From NCBI GenBank assembly GCA_043813445.1, contig JBDRLD010000104.1, forward strand, positions 1 to 13,161: a stretch of 13,161 nt of DNA, read 5' to 3'. This document shows, in pieces, positions 12,614 to 13,161 of this stretch. Source of the stretch: JBDRLD01 sp043813445. Its GTDB lineage: Bacteria > Patescibacteriota > Patescibacteriia > JACPHY01. Both the position numbers and the translations under genes were made by a program. The notes under the pieces were generated by a model. That model saw only the letters and a list, made by a program, of their open reading frames with translations, was not told the DNA's origin and ran no database searches. The first letter of the stretch is position 1. Each line of letters opens with the position of its first letter.

Positions 12614-13161
12614 GCGGTGGTGGGTCGAGTTCAATCGGATTCCCCTTGATAACCGATTCGATGCGGTATGTCCCGTGAGTCGGCGCCTCAATGTATCCAC
12701 TCCAAGCCATCCGTGCCAGCGCGCCGCTCATAATCCAATCCCATAGCCATTCACCGGCATACGCAGGGTCAAGTTGATCGATACCGCTACCGACCTGACG
12801 CAGCCATTCACGGTTAAAATCCTCCTGCGAGCCAATCGGCTCTGACATAATAATCGGAAGCCCGAGTCCGGTATAGAACGACAACTCGGAAGGTTTTGTC
12901 CACAATATATCTGTCTCACGCATCGCCTGCGAGAATGCCGCGAAGTACGCATGCCGCTCACTCTCGTAGAGAATACGAATTGCGCCCCGCTTCAAAGCAT
13001 CGCCGAGCCGCTGCTGACGCACTGCCGACTCAAAGTACTTTGCAACGTCACGCCTCGTGCCGGCAATAAGAATGAGGCGAAGTTCATTCCGACGGATACG
13101 TCCTCGAAGCGATCGTAACGCGTCGACCGCGGTTCGCTTCTGCGCACCTGCGCCACCGACT
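12603..13161 (-). CDS. Glycosyltransferase-like protein, C-terminal part (gene enters from the right edge)
   Basis: The frame is open from the window edge (first full codon at 13160) to TAA at 12603, 185 codons. An internal GTG at 13022 is not the start, since coding-like sequence continues upstream. The first residues, VGGAGAQKRTAVDALRSL...RLILIAGTRRDVAKYF, match the start of the C-terminal Rossmann domain of GT-B glycosyltransferases (MurG or glycolipid-synthase type): a glycine-rich loop, then a strand ending at a Gly. Later ILWTKPSELSFYTGLGLPIIMSEPIGSQEDFNREWL has the shape of the nucleotide-sugar region (K/P..EL..Y...GLP.I...P...QE..N). The donor and acceptor are unknown. Its neighbours suggest surface sugar metabolism. 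Confidence 0.72.
   Translation of the reverse strand, partial: VGGAGAQKRTAVDALRSLRGRIRRNELRLILIAGTRRDVAKYFESAVRQQRLGDALKRGAIRILYESERHAYFAAFSQAMRETDILWTKPSELSFYTGLGLPIIMSEPIGSQEDFNREWLRQVGSGIDQLDPAYAGEWLWDWIMSGALARMAWSGYIEAPTHGTYRIESVIKGNPIELDPPPLVA

Overview
The window reads as a chromosomal segment of a Candidate Phyla Radiation (Patescibacteria) bacterium or a close relative, with moderately high GC. This is inferred from three things: a compact gene set of cell division and peptidoglycan genes, a MurE-like ligase without the usual N-terminal domain, and a 673-residue protein whose C-terminal region I recognise as recurring in CPR genomes. TGA ends several clear genes (ftsE, murD, the glycosidase-like gene), so the standard bacterial code applies and UGA is not read as glycine. 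Nearly everything is on the minus strand, so transcription runs from high to low coordinates. The exception is a gene end at positions 2-166, which stops at a strong terminator and converges on the rest.

From the right edge leftwards: a partial glycosyltransferase-like gene; a ten-helix EamA/DMT transporter; a membrane-anchored clan-A-like glycoside hydrolase; a double zinc-ribbon protein of unknown function with its own near-consensus sigma70 promoter; murD and murE; the 673-residue CPR protein; a bacterial PH-domain membrane protein directly coupled to an FtsB/DivIC-like septum protein; a tRNA-Gly(CCC)/tRNA-Thr(CGT) cluster with broken copies; a SAM methyltransferase followed two bases later by ftsE; ftsX; tRNA-Gln(TTG); and tRNA-Pro(CGG), also with broken copies.

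The functional theme is envelope growth and division. MurD and MurE build the peptide stem of the cell-wall precursor, FtsE/FtsX regulate septal hydrolysis, and the FtsB-like protein belongs to the septal complex. The glycosyltransferase-like protein, glycosidase and transporter look like envelope or surface-sugar functions.

The most unusual content is a dense set of small palindromic DNA elements. (1) Around three of the four tRNA genes there are partial tRNA copies broken by hairpin inserts, usually two hairpins side by side. Three of the four breaks lie in the T-psi-C loop right after TTC or TTCG, and the fourth lies just before TTCAAT in the D arm. Part of the interrupted sequence resumes after each insert, and an intact copy of the tRNA always remains beside the broken one. 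(2) Between ftsE and ftsX lies a 64-bp element that folds exactly into a four-way cloverleaf with no unpaired linker, next to two related palindromes. (3) Two palindromic repeats sit in frame inside genes (the methyltransferase and the 673-residue protein), comparable to the Rickettsia palindromic elements. Together they suggest active short palindromic mobile elements that tolerate or target tRNA T arms and can be absorbed into proteins.
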